Of a stretch of 64,000 nucleotides of DNA, positions 42,669 through 51,521 are shown in pieces. The stretch comes from Beduinella massiliensis (GTDB lineage: Bacteria; Bacillota; Clostridia; Christensenellales; Aristaeellaceae), in contig NZ_LT963430.1 in the NCBI RefSeq assembly GCF_900199405.1, forward strand, positions 868,001 through 932,000. The letters run 5' to 3'. The notes under the pieces are model-generated. The model ran no database searches and was not told the origin of the DNA. It saw only the letters and a program-made list of their open reading frames with translations. The translations under genes were made by a program, and so were the position numbers. The stretch's first letter is position 1, and the number at the start of each line of letters is the position of its first letter.

Positions 42669-43770
42669 GATACACATGATGAAGAGCTTCCCCCCGACGA
42701 ACCTCAACCGGGACGTGAGCGGCGCTCCGAAGACCTGCTATTACGGCGGCGTGCAGCGCGGACGCATTTCGAGCCAGTGCCTCAAGCACGCGTGGCGTGA
42801 GAACAGCGCGTTTTTCCAAACATATCGGGGCATCCGCACGCGCAGGATGCCGGAGCAGGTCTGTGAAAAGCTGAGCAAAATGGGGGTCAATCCCGCCTAC
42901 CTCGAAGCCGTGAAGCACAAACTGACCGGCTTTGGCAACAAGAAAGGGCAAGAGTCCCGCGACGGCCTGACGTCGCAGATCATCTTCTATTCCGAGGAGG
43001 ACGTTGAAGCGATCGCCCAGACGGTCAAGGAAACGCTGGACGATTGCAAGAGCGTGAGCGACGTGAAGAAGATCGGCGTCAAGACGTGGCAGGAGAAGCT
43101 GAAGGCCGCCGCGCGCCCCATCTCGCTGGACATGGCGCTCTTCGGCCGCATGGTGACGGACGACGCCTTCCGGAACGTGGAGGCGTCCATACAGGTGGCG
43201 CACGCCATCTCCACGCACGCCGTCAACCTGGAGACGGACTTCTTCACCGCCGTAGACGACCTGAAGGACGCGGCGAATGGGGACGATGCGGGCTCCGCCA
43301 TGATGGGCGACTGCGACTACGACGCCTGCTGCTATTACCTATACGCCGCGCTCGATACGGATCAGCTCCTGAAAAACGCCCAGGGCTCGCCCGAGGTGCT
43401 TTCGGCGCTGCCGCAGGTCGTGTCCGAGCTCGTGCGCGCGATGGCCTTCACCAACCCCTCCGGCAAGCAGAATACGTTCGCCGGGCACACCCTGCCCGCC
43501 CTCGTCGCGGTGGAGAGGAAGACGGAGAAGGTGCCCGTGAGCTATGCCGCGGCCTTTGAAAAGCCGATCTTCAGCAGAGACGGCTATGCGGCCAAGAGCG
43601 TGGAGGCGCTCGCAAAGCACGTGGACAAGGTGGCGCACAATTACGGGGTTCGGGCGGACGAGCGGCTTTGGTTCTGCCCGATCTGCGACGCCAGCCCGGA
43701 TGAGGCGGTGAAGATGGAGACGCTGCCGCAGCTGCTGGAGCGGGTGCAGACCTGGATGGCGGAGGCGTGA
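42658..43770 (+). CDS. casC: Cascade backbone subunit Cas7e (CasC/Cse4)
   Basis: 370 residues. Cas7 polymerises along crRNA. It begins IEIHMMKSFPPTNLNRDVSG, followed by PKTCYYGGVQRGRISSQCLK (a typical Cas7e start, 'RxRxSSQxxKR'), then SLDMALFGRMVTDD, HAISTHAVNLETDFFTAVDD and AMAFTNPSGKQNTFAGHTLP. ATG 42658 follows GAGGAGGA and overlaps cse2 by 11 bases. Confidence 0.95.
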   Translation: MLIEIHMMKSFPPTNLNRDVSGAPKTCYYGGVQRGRISSQCLKHAWRENSAFFQTYRGIRTRRMPEQVCEKLSKMGVNPAYLEAVKHKLTGFGNKKGQESRDGLTSQIIFYSEEDVEAIAQTVKETLDDCKSVSDVKKIGVKTWQEKLKAAARPISLDMALFGRMVTDDAFRNVEASIQVAHAISTHAVNLETDFFTAVDDLKDAANGDDAGSAMMGDCDYDACCYYLYAALDTDQLLKNAQGSPEVLSALPQVVSELVRAMAFTNPSGKQNTFAGHTLPALVAVERKTEKVPVSYAAAFEKPIFSRDGYAAKSVEALAKHVDKVAHNYGVRADERLWFCPICDASPDEAVKMETLPQLLERVQTWMAEA

Positions 43771-43774
43771 GGCG

Positions 43775-44473
43775 ATGGCGAAGATGCTGATGCTCCGGCT
43801 GGAGGGCGTCCTGCAGTCCTGGGGCGAACACTCACGCTTCGACTCCAGGGACAGCGCCTCCATGCCCACCAAGTCGGGCGTCGTCGGGCTGCTCGCCTGC
43901 GCGCTGGGCTGGCCCCGGGGAGACGCGCACATCGCGGCGCTCGACCGCTCCCTGCGCATGGCCGTGCGCGCGGATCGACCCGGCACGCGGACGGTGGATT
44001 TTCAGACGGTGACGGGACAAAACGGCTACCTGCTCAGTTCGCAGGGGACAAAGCGCGATGGCGAGCCGACGCTGGTCACCACGCGGCAGTATTTGGAGGA
44101 CGCCTGCTTTACCGTCGCGCTCGCGGGCGACGAGGCGCTGCTCGAAACCTGTGCCGGGGCGCTTCGGCGTCCCGTGTGGCAGCTCTACCTGGGCCGCAAG
44201 AGCTGCGTGCCCACGCGGCCCGTCCTGCTGGGTCTGCGGGATTTTGACTCGCTGGAGCAGGCCGTCGCCGACGAGGCGCGCGCACAGCGCTCCCGGCCCG
44301 GCCCCCTCTCCTGCGAGATCGAGACGGACGCGGCCCATTTGGACGGGGCCGTAGCCGCGCGCTACGACGCGGTGCGGGAAAGCGGCATTCGTTATGACGT
44401 GCGCTACGTGCGCCTTACCGGCGTGAATCCGCCCGAGGCGAAACATGCGGAGGAGGTGGCGGCATGTACCTGA
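43775..44473 (+). CDS. casD: Cascade subunit Cas5e (CasD)
   Basis: 232 residues. Cas5e caps the crRNA 5' handle. Family marks: LMLRLEGVLQSWGEHSRFDS, then TKSGVVGLLACALGWPRGD ('PTKSGVxGLLAAALG'), VDFQTVTGQ, TLVTTRQYLEDACFTVAL and YLGRKSCVPTRP. It follows cas7e after 4 bp and overlaps cas6e by 10. Confidence 0.95.
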   Translation: MAKMLMLRLEGVLQSWGEHSRFDSRDSASMPTKSGVVGLLACALGWPRGDAHIAALDRSLRMAVRADRPGTRTVDFQTVTGQNGYLLSSQGTKRDGEPTLVTTRQYLEDACFTVALAGDEALLETCAGALRRPVWQLYLGRKSCVPTRPVLLGLRDFDSLEQAVADEARAQRSRPGPLSCEIETDAAHLDGAVAARYDAVRESGIRYDVRYVRLTGVNPPEAKHAEEVAACT

Positions 44474-45096
44474 GCCTGTTTTATCTGGATCGAAGCGCGC
44501 CGTCCGTCCGCCAGTGCCTGCGAAACGCGCACGACATGCACCGCACGGTGATGTCCGGCTTTGCGGACGTGCCGCCAGCCGCCGCGCGCTGCGAGCTGGG
44601 CGTGCTCTATCGCCTGCAGGAGGTGCGGGAGGGACTTCGCCTGTACGTCCTCTCCGAGGCCCTGCCGGACTGGAGCGGCCTGAAGGCAGGCTTTCACCCG
44701 GCGGCGGGCTCGCCTAAGGATTTGAGCGGCCTGCGGGAAGCGATGTCCCCCGGCCTCGCGCTTTCCTTTAATCTGCTGTGCATCCCGGCGAAAAAGGTGA
44801 AGTGCGGCACGAAGAATTCGCGCCGCCGCCTGCTTACGACGCCCGAGGAGCGCGCGGCGTGGCTGCAGCGAAAGGCGGAGCAAAACGGCTTTGCGCTGCG
44901 CTGGTTTCGCGAGGATGGGCAGGAGCGGGCCTACGTCCGCAGGGCCGGTGAGTCCGCGGTGCATACGGGCGTGCGCTTCTGCGGCGAGCTGTGCGTGGAG
45001 GATCCACAGCGCTTCTGGCAGGCGTTCGCGTCGGGCATCGGCGCGGGCAAGGCGTACGGCATGGGCATGATGATGCTGGGAAGGACGGGGATCTGA
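44464..45096 (+). CDS. casE: CRISPR RNA endoribonuclease Cas6e (CasE/Cse3)
   Basis: 210 residues, two ferredoxin-like domains. The N-terminal helix NAHDMHRTVMSGF has His26, the position of the catalytic His in Thermus Cas6e, plus His23. The C-terminal glycine-rich loop is GIGAGKAYGMGMMML (about 193-207), typical of Cas6e. It cuts both repeat types at the 3' base of the stem if it tolerates the four sequence differences. ATG 44464 overlaps cas5e; its stop overlaps cas1 (TGATG). Confidence 0.93.
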   Translation: MYLSLFYLDRSAPSVRQCLRNAHDMHRTVMSGFADVPPAAARCELGVLYRLQEVREGLRLYVLSEALPDWSGLKAGFHPAAGSPKDLSGLREAMSPGLALSFNLLCIPAKKVKCGTKNSRRRLLTTPEERAAWLQRKAEQNGFALRWFREDGQERAYVRRAGESAVHTGVRFCGELCVEDPQRFWQAFASGIGAGKAYGMGMMMLGRTGI

Positions 45097-46046
45097 TGCC
45101 CCGGGACCTGCACGAGCTCGCCAAGCTGCGCGACAGCCTGAGCTACCTGTACGTGGACAAGGCGATCGCGGAGCGGGACGACAACGCGATCGTCATCCTG
45201 CGCAGGGGAGAGCGCATTCCCGTACCGATCTCTTCCCTGACCGTGCTGATGCTGGGCCCCGGCACGCACCTGACCCACGCGGCGGTCTGCGCCCTGGCGG
45301 ACAGCGGCTGCATGGTCGTCTGGTGCGGCGAGGGCGCGCTGCGCTTTTACGGCTACGGCATGGGCGAAACGCGCTCTGCCGAGCGGCTGCTGCGCCAAGC
45401 GCGTTGCTGCATGGACGAGGCGCTGCACATCGAGGTCGTGCGGCGCATGTTCGCCCTCCGGTTTGCGGACATGCCGATGGAGGGGAAGACCGTCAGCCAG
45501 CTGCGCGGCATGGAGGGCGTCCGCGTGCGCGAGGCCTACAAGCTGTACGCCAGCCGCTACGGCATGCGCTGGCACGGGCGCAGCTACCGGCAGGACGATT
45601 GGGACGACGCGGACGAGCTGAACCAGGCGTTGTCCGCCGCGAACGCCTGTCTGTACGGGCTGTGCAACGCGGCAATCGTCTCGCTTGGCTATTCGCCGGG
45701 GCTGGGGTTTATCCATACGGGCAAGATGCTGTCGTTCGTCTACGACATCGCGGACCTGTACAAGCTGGAAACCTCGGTTCCCGTGGCCTTTGAGGCGGTG
45801 ACGGGCCCGCGCGTGGACGACCTGCCGCGCGCGGTGCGCGTGCTGATGCGCAGGTGCCTGCGCGAGGCGCGCGTGCTCAAGCGCATCGCCGACGACCTTG
45901 ACGCCCTATTTAACATGCACGAACAGGACGATGCGAACCGCTCCGACGTCGGCGAGCTATGGGACCCCATCAGCGGCACGGTCGTGGGCGGCGTGAATCG
46001 CGCGGAGGATGCGGATGACGGTGATCGTGATGGAGAACGTCGCTGA
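45096..46046 (+). CDS. cas1: CRISPR integrase Cas1 (type I-E)
   Basis: 316 residues. Catalytic residues by alignment to E. coli Cas1: Glu140 (QLRGMEGVRVR), His207 (GFIHTGK), Asp217 and Asp220 (YDIADLYK), all present. The N-terminal beta domain has LMLGPGTHLTHAAV and the WCGEGALRFYGYG segment. With Cas2 it integrates new spacers. The ATG overlaps the cas6e stop. The C-terminal tail is long and acidic and overlaps cas2 by 32 bases. Confidence 0.95.
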   Translation: MPRDLHELAKLRDSLSYLYVDKAIAERDDNAIVILRRGERIPVPISSLTVLMLGPGTHLTHAAVCALADSGCMVVWCGEGALRFYGYGMGETRSAERLLRQARCCMDEALHIEVVRRMFALRFADMPMEGKTVSQLRGMEGVRVREAYKLYASRYGMRWHGRSYRQDDWDDADELNQALSAANACLYGLCNAAIVSLGYSPGLGFIHTGKMLSFVYDIADLYKLETSVPVAFEAVTGPRVDDLPRAVRVLMRRCLREARVLKRIADDLDALFNMHEQDDANRSDVGELWDPISGTVVGGVNRAEDADDGDRDGERR

Positions 46047-46296
46047 GGGCTTTCGCGGCGAGGTCACGCAGTGGATTTTGGAGGTCAAGGCCGGCGTATT
46101 CGTCGGCAGCATCTCCGCGGCTGTGCGCGAAAGGCTCTGGGACAAGGTGAAAAGCCGCGTGGACGACGGCGCTGCGATGATGATCTACAGCGCGCAGACC
46201 GAGCAGGGCTTTCGCATAGAGGTTTGCCGCATGCCGGATCGATACGTCGTGGACATGGAGGGCATCACACTCATCGCCCGAAATGTTCAAAAATGA
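46015..46296 (+). CDS. cas2: CRISPR adaptation protein Cas2 (type I-E)
   Basis: 93 residues: MTVIVMENVAEGFRGEVTQW, EVKAGVFVGSISAAVRERLW and the Cas2e pattern of an acidic loop and beta strands (GFRIEVCRMPDRYVVDMEGI). The start ATG 46015 is placed 7 bases after GGAGG (46003-46007); ATG 46009 abuts it. It ends 31 bp before the first repeat of array 2, so the leader of array 2 partly lies in cas2 coding DNA. Confidence 0.93.
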   Translation: MTVIVMENVAEGFRGEVTQWILEVKAGVFVGSISAAVRERLWDKVKSRVDDGAAMMIYSAQTEQGFRIEVCRMPDRYVVDMEGITLIARNVQK

Positions 46297-46327
46297 GAAC
46301 GGAATGCGAATCTATTGTAAAAGAAGT
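46280..46327 (+). promoter_or_regulatory. Leader-proximal element of CRISPR array 2
   Basis: The 40 or so bases before repeat 1 (AAAATGAGAACG, AATGCGAAT, TGTAAAAGAAGT) match the end of the array 1 leader at most positions. The block begins within the last codons of cas2. No separate promoter is evident between cas2 and the array, so array 2 may be transcribed with the cas operon. Confidence 0.7.
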
Positions 46328-48006
46328 GTTTTCCCCACACGCGTGGGGGTGAACCGCATACGGGCTATTACGCGAGGCGATGCAGCAGGTTTTCCCCACA
46401 CGCGTGGGGGTGAACCGATGCAGGAACGCAAAGAGAAGGAGGCGGCGTTGTTTTCCCCACACGCGTGGGGGTGAACCGTACAACATCGAATGAGGATTGT
46501 TCGACGTCTATGTTTTCCCCACACGCGTGGGGGTGAACCGCTCGCGCTGTGTTTTGACAAAGCCCCAACGGAGTTTTCCCCACACGCGTGGGGGTGAACC
46601 GCTCGCGCTGTGTTTTGACAAAGCCCCAACGGAGTTTTCCCCACACGCGTGGGGGTGAACCGGAGTAGAGGGGTGAGCGATATGCGCGAAAAGGAGTTTT
46701 CCCCACACGCGTGGGGGTGAACCGGAGTAGAGGGGTGAGCGATATGCGCGAAAAGGAGTTTTCCCCACACGCGTGGGGGTGAACCGGAAGCGTGAAGTAT
46801 GACAACCCGTGACCGGCGGTTTTCCCCACACGCGTGGGGGTGAACCGCAAGATGAACGAAAAGATCGTATGCATCCCCGGTTTTCCCCACACGCGTGGGG
46901 GTGAACCGTACAGAGGCACTTACAGCTGCGGCCACGAGGGGTTTTCCCCACACGCGTGGGGGTGAACCGCGGATAAGGAGGGGCGCGTGCTGCGCGGCGC
47001 AGTTTTCCCCACCCGCGTGGGGGTGAACCGCTGAAGGCGACGCTCGGCAGCCTGGCCAGCGCGTTTTCCCCACCCGCGTGGGGGTGAACCGAACGGATGG
47101 GCGGCGTACCGCAGATCGAGATCGTTTTCCCCACCCGCGTGGGGGTGAACCGGTGTGAGAAATTTGGGTATCTACAAAGGAGTAGTTTTCCCCACCCGCG
47201 TGGGGGTGAACCGTCAGATCGGTAACGTTCTGCTGGCTGGCGCGAGTTTTCCCCACTCGCGTGGGGGTGAACCGAAGGAGACGGCTGTTTTTCATGCCAC
47301 CTTTCAGTTTTCCCCACCCGCGTGGGGGTGAACCGTACATGTACAGCTCATAATCCGGCGGGATACAGTTTTCCCCACCCGCGTGGGGGTGAACCGCAGG
47401 AGGCGGGAAGCCTCAACGCACCGACATGGTTTTCCCCACCCGCGTGGGGGTGAACCGATCATCACGCACGGCCATGATCGCGCGTATCGGTTTTCCCCAC
47501 ACGCGTGGGGGTGAACCGGGTGGCATGCAGGAGGGCGCGAGGATCATTCGGTTTTCCCCACCCGCGTGGGGGTGAACCGCGACTATACAGCGCGCAGCAG
47601 TAGCCGAGGGGGTTTTCCCCACACGCGTGGGGGTGAACCGCAGCAAATGGCGAACTTGCAGTTGTCGCCCAAGTTTTCCCCACCCGCGTGGGGGTGAACC
47701 GAGATGTTTTTGTCTCCAGCGATCGCGCAGGAGGTTTTCCCCACCCGCGTGGGGGTGAACCGTGCAACGGAATCATGAAATTTGTGTTTACATTGTTTTC
47801 CCCACCCGCGTGGGGGTGAACCGCTCCAGCAGATCCTCTTTGTAGCTATGATAGAGTTTTCCCCACTCGCGTGGGGGTGAACCGCGGCTGCCGATGCGGT
47901 GCTCATGCTGGTACAGGTTTTCCCCACCCGCGTGGGGGTGAACCGTCAGATCGGTAACGTTCTGCTGGCTGGCGCGAGTTTTCCCCACTCGCGTGGGGGT
48001 GAACCG
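46328..48006 (+). CRISPR. CRISPR array 2, type I-E, 28 repeats and 27 spacers
   Basis: 29-bp repeats begin GTTTTCCCCAC and end GCGTGGGGGTGAACCG; the spacing is 61 bp (62 after repeats 3, 6 and 7, whose spacers are 33 bp). The base after CCCCAC, in the hairpin loop, is A in repeats 1-11, 20 and 22, T in 16, 26 and 28, and C elsewhere. Spacers 4 and 5 are identical, as are 6 and 7, and 15 and 27. Repeat 28 ends at 48006, where a transposase reading frame begins at once, so the far end of the array seems lost. The crRNA strand is plus (handle GTGAACCG). Confidence 0.98.
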
Positions 48007-48501
48007 TGGGATCAATTTAATGATGAAGCGGTCGATTTTAGCCCTATATACGATTTGGCAGAGGATTTATACTGCCAGGACAATGGACGCGCAAGCATTG
48101 ACCCCGTAGTGCTGTTTATGTGCGTGCTGATTCAGCATCTGTATGGAATTTCTTCGCTGCGCAGGGCCATGGCGGAGATTGACATGAACATCGCATACCG
48201 CTGGTTCCTCGGATATGCTGGCAATGACGAGCTTCCGCATTTCTCGGCCATTAGCTATAACTTCCGCAATCGGTTCAACGAGGAAAGCATTGAGAAGGTG
48301 TTTCGCTGGATATTGTAGAAGGCAAACCAAGCGGGCTATTTAACGCCATCCAACTGGGTCAAGCTTACATTTGCTGCTATGAACCTCAAAAAACTGGCTT
48401 CGTGGAAGTGGAGGGATCGGTATCCTCTTCGCTTCCTTTCCTTTGCTTTCTCTTTCCCTTTTCCCTTGAACAAGCAAGAACCCTGCTTTCTCGCTCCCTG
48501 A
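48007..48501 (+). pseudogene. IS1182-family transposase remnant joined to CRISPR array 2
   Basis: In one frame the DNA reads DQFNDEAVDFSPIYDLAEDL, YCQDNGRASIDPVVLFMCVL, IQHLYGISSLRRAMAEIDMN, IAYRWFLGYAGNDELPHFSA, ending EKVFRWIL at a TAG (48316-48318). This is the N-terminal domain (DUF772) of an IS1182 transposase without its first 20 or so residues and start codon. After the stop the same frame goes on with KANQAGYLTPS and then jumps to TFAAMNLKKLASWKW, the usual C-terminus, to a TGA at 48499-48501. So the DDE core (about 300 or more residues) is deleted and a stop has arisen. Inactive. Confidence 0.85.
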
Positions 48502-48715
48502 AAGCAGGATTCTTCGACAGGCCGGGCAGCCCGATGTTTTCACCGGACTGCTTTTTCTTTTGTGTGTGATGGCCCGGCATAGACGCCGCGACCTTCGCGC
48601 AGCGCCATTGCAAGCTGTCATCAGACAACGCACGGGAAAAAGCAAGAAAAAATTTGAAAAAATGTAGATTTTTCGCCGGAATCTGCGTCTAAACAGATGA
48701 AAGGGAGGGAAACGC
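48502..48715. other. Spacer after the IS1182 remnant
   Basis: The first bases form a CCTGCTTTC/GAAAGCAGG hairpin (48480-48509) and ATTCTTCGACAG, which resembles the end of IS1182-type elements, so the right end of the element may lie near 48530. I see no gene in the remaining bases. Confidence 0.4.
48663..48691 (+). promoter_or_regulatory. Possible ECF-type promoter of the sigma factor gene
   Basis: TGTAGA, 17 bp, CGTCTA just before the gene. CGTC is a usual ECF -10 core, so the sigma factor may transcribe itself; no good sigma-A promoter is visible. Confidence 0.3.
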
Positions 48716-49234
48716 ATGGAGGATGTCAGGGGCCCGGACGTCTCTCGCGAAGAAAAACTTGCGCAAATGGTGGTGCAATACGAACGCATGCTGCTGCACA
48801 TGTGCTATATTTACCTCCGCGACAGGGGCTTGGCCGAAGATGCGACGCAAGAAACCTTCCTGAAAGCATATAAGGCAATGCCGGCCTTCCGCGGAGAATG
48901 CAGCGAGAAAACGTGGCTGATGAAAATTGCTATGAATACCTGCCGCGATATGACGCGCGGTTCGTGGTTTCGTTGGGTGGATCGCCGTGTGGCTTTGGAC
49001 ATGCTGCCCGAACCGGCATCAGAGGCTGCGTATCGTGACATAGATGCGCTGGCACAGGCGATCGGCAAACTGCCGGTCAAGTATAAGGAGGTCGTCCTGC
49101 TGTACTTCTATCAGCGGATGACCATGAAGGAAGTAGCTTACTCGCTTGATATTGCCGTTCCGACCGTCTCAAAACGAATCAAGCAGGCATGCAGCAAGCT
49201 GAAAGGAATGTTAGGAAAGGAGTGGGATTTGTGA
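48716..49234 (+). CDS. ECF-type sigma factor (second)
   Basis: 172 residues. Region 2: YERMLLHMCYIYLRDRGLAE, DATQETFLKAYKAMPAFRG, WLMKIAMNTCRDM. Region 4: LAQAIGKLPVKYKEVVLLYF, then MTMKEVAYSLDIAVPTVSKR. Similar to the SigV/SigX-like ECF factors of Firmicutes. ATG 48716 follows AAGGGAGGG. Its stop overlaps the start (GTGA) of a gene for a membrane protein, the usual sigma/anti-sigma arrangement. Base composition here is less GC-rich than in the sugar operons. Confidence 0.92.
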   Translation: MEDVRGPDVSREEKLAQMVVQYERMLLHMCYIYLRDRGLAEDATQETFLKAYKAMPAFRGECSEKTWLMKIAMNTCRDMTRGSWFRWVDRRVALDMLPEPASEAAYRDIDALAQAIGKLPVKYKEVVLLYFYQRMTMKEVAYSLDIAVPTVSKRIKQACSKLKGMLGKEWDL

Positions 49235-50004
49235 ACATGGAAAGATTGCGTGACCAGGTGTATTTGGGCATCGAACGTCAATGCGCGGATCTTCCTGCCG
49301 ACCCGTATCGAGTTCAGAACGTATTGCGCGCTGCCAATAAGGAAGAAAAAGCTATTGCAAAAAACAAATTGTCCATTGGCCTTGTTCTGATGCTTGCCGC
49401 AATGCTGCTGTCTGTAACGGCAGCGGCCGCTGGGTTGGTGATGGGCAGAATGGTGAAGATGAGCAGCTCTTTTGTCATCCCTGAATATACGAGAATACCG
49501 ACAGCGCAGGAATGTATAGAGCGTATTGGCTATGCGCCCGTCCTGATGGAGGGATTTGAAAATGGCTATGCCTTCAAAGGGGCCAGCGTTAAAAACAACA
49601 CCTTGAAAGATGAACTGAGGAATTACGTAGAAACCTATCGTTCGCTCACGTTTTACTATACGCGAGGAAAAGACGTGATCATTCTATCCGCGCAAAAGCA
49701 TATGTCTGAAACGGAACACGCGGATAAAGCCATTAAAACGGCGGGCGACGTGCAGCTTTATTATACAAGCTTCCTCCATAAGGCTGTGCCGGAAGACTAT
49801 GAAATGACCGACGAGGAAAAAGAAGCCAAAGAGAACGGCGAATTGGTATTTAGCTATGGAACAGCCGCTGGCGAGGTTTCAAACGTTCAGGTCTTACATT
49901 TTGAAAAAGATGGAATAGAATATATACTTACACAAATGGAGGGTGCAGCTACTGCCGATGAAATGGTTTCAATGGCGGAGGAAATCATTGGCTTTGGCGC
50001 GTAG
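49231..50004 (+). CDS. Putative membrane anti-sigma factor/DUF4367-like protein
   Basis: 257 residues. A cytoplasmic head of about 48 residues that could bind the sigma factor, one membrane segment (about 49-72, SIGLVLMLAAMLLSVTAAAA), and an extracellular domain of about 180 residues with SFVIPEYTRIPTAQECIERI, LTFYYTRGKDVIILSAQKH and FEKDGIEYILTQMEG, which resembles DUF4367-type sensor domains. Coupled to the sigma gene by a GTGA overlap. GTG 49231 has the better spacing after AAGGAG; ATG 49237 is the alternative. Anti-sigma function is inferred from layout. Confidence 0.75.
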   Translation: MNMERLRDQVYLGIERQCADLPADPYRVQNVLRAANKEEKAIAKNKLSIGLVLMLAAMLLSVTAAAAGLVMGRMVKMSSSFVIPEYTRIPTAQECIERIGYAPVLMEGFENGYAFKGASVKNNTLKDELRNYVETYRSLTFYYTRGKDVIILSAQKHMSETEHADKAIKTAGDVQLYYTSFLHKAVPEDYEMTDEEKEAKENGELVFSYGTAAGEVSNVQVLHFEKDGIEYILTQMEGAATADEMVSMAEEIIGFGA

Positions 50005-50049
50005 CCGTTTCGCGCCCGCGAAAGGCGGATGCTGTCCTCCGCGCCCTCC

Positions 50050-51420
50050 TCATTTCCCCACGCAGAACGTTTCAAACACCCGGTCGAGGACGTCCTCGTC
50101 GAGCGTTTCGCCCGTGATCTCGCCCAGGATGTGCTGGGCGCGCGTGAGGTCCACCGCGGTCACGTCCAGCGGCATGCCCGCGTCGATGGCCGCGACCGCG
50201 TCTGAAAGCGCCGCGCAGGCCTCGCGCGCCGCCTGCACGTGGCGCGCCTGCGTCAGCGTCGCGCTCTGCGCGCCCTCCGCGGGCGCGAAGGAAACCAGGC
50301 ATTCGCATAGCGCGTCCAGCCCCTCGCCGCGCTGCGCGCAGAGGGTGAGCACCGAGGCCTCCGGGCAGAGGGCCCGCACGTCCGACTCGCTCAGCGCCTG
50401 CGCAAGGTCGCTCTTGTTCAGCGCGACGACCTTCGGCGCGTCCACCTGCATGCGGAGCAGCGCTTCGTCCTCGGGCGTCAGCGCCTGCGAGCCGTCGAGC
50501 ACCAGCAGCAGCACGTCTGCGCGCTCCATAGCGGTGCGCGCGCGCGTCACCCCGATGGATTCGACCACGTCCTGCGTGTCGCGCAGGCCCGCCGTGTCGG
50601 AGAGGTTCACGCGCAGCCCGCGCAGCAGGATGGATTCCGTCAGCACGTCGCGCGTGGTGCCCGGCAGGTCGGTCACGATCGCCCGCTCCTCGCGCAGCAG
50701 CGCGTTGAGCAGCGAGGACTTGCCCACGTTCGGCCGTCCCGCGATGACCACGTTGAGGCCGTCCTGCGCGACGCGGCCGCTGCGCTCGTCGCAGGCCCGG
50801 CGCAGCGTCTCGCAGAGCGCCAGCGCGCGCGCGCGCAGGTCGCCCGCGGCCTCCGCCTCGTCCACCTCGTCCGGGAAGTCCACCGCCGCCGATACGCCCG
50901 CGAGCAGATCGACGATCTGCTCGCGCGCCTCGCGGACGAAGTGCGATACGCCCCCCTCGAGCTGACGCAGCGCCTCGCGCGAGCCGCGTTCGCTGCTGGA
51001 GGAGATGAGCCGCATGACCGCCTCCGCCTGCGAAAGGTCGATGCGTCCGTTTAAAAAGGCCCGGCGCGTAAACTCGCCCGGCTCCGCGGCGCGCGCGCCG
51101 CTTGCAAGCAGCAGCGAGAGCACGCGCCGCACCTGCATGCGCCCGCCGTGACAGTGAATCTCCGCCACGTCCTCGCGCGTGTAGCTGCGCGGCGCGCGCA
51201 TCAGGACGGCCATGCACTCGTCCACGCGCTCGTCCCCCTGCATGGCCCAGCCGTAGTAGAGCCGGGCGTGCGCCCATTCGCGCACGGGCTTGCCGCAGGC
51301 CGCGTGAAAGACGCGCGAAAGCACGCCCTGCGCGTCCGCGCCGCTCAGGCGCACGATGGCGATGCCGCCCTCCCCCTCGGGCGTCGCGAGCGCCGCGATG
51401 GTATCCGTCCGCAAGATCAT
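50050..51420 (-). CDS. mnmE: tRNA modification GTPase MnmE
   Basis: 456 residues. The N-terminal folate-binding domain has TIAALATPEGEGGIAIVRLS. The helical domain holds a Ras-like G domain (about 215-375: GRPNVGKSSLLNALL, DLPGTT, DTAGLRD, NKSD), and the C-terminus is FCVGK, the required CxGK motif. With MnmG it puts the carboxymethylaminomethyl group on U34 of certain tRNAs. Usually near mnmG, rnpA and yidC; here mnmG is not in the window. Full length and intact. Confidence 0.97.
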   Translation of the reverse strand: MILRTDTIAALATPEGEGGIAIVRLSGADAQGVLSRVFHAACGKPVREWAHARLYYGWAMQGDERVDECMAVLMRAPRSYTREDVAEIHCHGGRMQVRRVLSLLLASGARAAEPGEFTRRAFLNGRIDLSQAEAVMRLISSSSERGSREALRQLEGGVSHFVREAREQIVDLLAGVSAAVDFPDEVDEAEAAGDLRARALALCETLRRACDERSGRVAQDGLNVVIAGRPNVGKSSLLNALLREERAIVTDLPGTTRDVLTESILLRGLRVNLSDTAGLRDTQDVVESIGVTRARTAMERADVLLLVLDGSQALTPEDEALLRMQVDAPKVVALNKSDLAQALSESDVRALCPEASVLTLCAQRGEGLDALCECLVSFAPAEGAQSATLTQARHVQAAREACAALSDAVAAIDAGMPLDVTAVDLTRAQHILGEITGETLDEDVLDRVFETFCVGK

Positions 51421-51446
51421 GCCGTCCCCCTCCTTTGGTAAGCTCC

Positions 51447-51475
51447 ATTATACCCGCATTTGCGGCGCGTGAAAA
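51447..51475 (-). promoter_or_regulatory. Promoter of mnmE
   Basis: On the minus strand: TTTTCA, 17 bp, TATAAT (51452-51447), 26 bp before the start codon. The -35 is weak. Confidence 0.5.
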
Positions 51476-51480
51476 GGGGC

Positions 51481-51521
51481 AAAAAGCCCCCTCCCGCGCA
51501 GGCACGGAAGGGGGAGGGGCG
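51481..51521 (-). terminator. Terminator of the FMN-binding lipoprotein gene
   Basis: On the minus strand a GC-rich stem (GCCCCTCCCCC with GGGAGGGGGC) is followed by TTTTT, right after the stop codon. Confidence 0.75.

Noticed and set aside
45660-45700. Loss of a catalytic Glu in Cas1 (CNAAI where many Cas1 proteins have TEAAI)
   Set aside because: In E. coli Cas1 the catalytic Glu141 lies earlier, in RGIEG; the matching Glu140 is present here.
46312-47927. Reading frames on the minus strand of array 2 that encode repeated 'RFTPTRVGKT', 'VHPHACGEN' and 'GSPPRVWGK' peptides
   Set aside because: They are the CRISPR repeat unit read in three frames; the 61-bp period shifts the frame every unit. 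Not genes.
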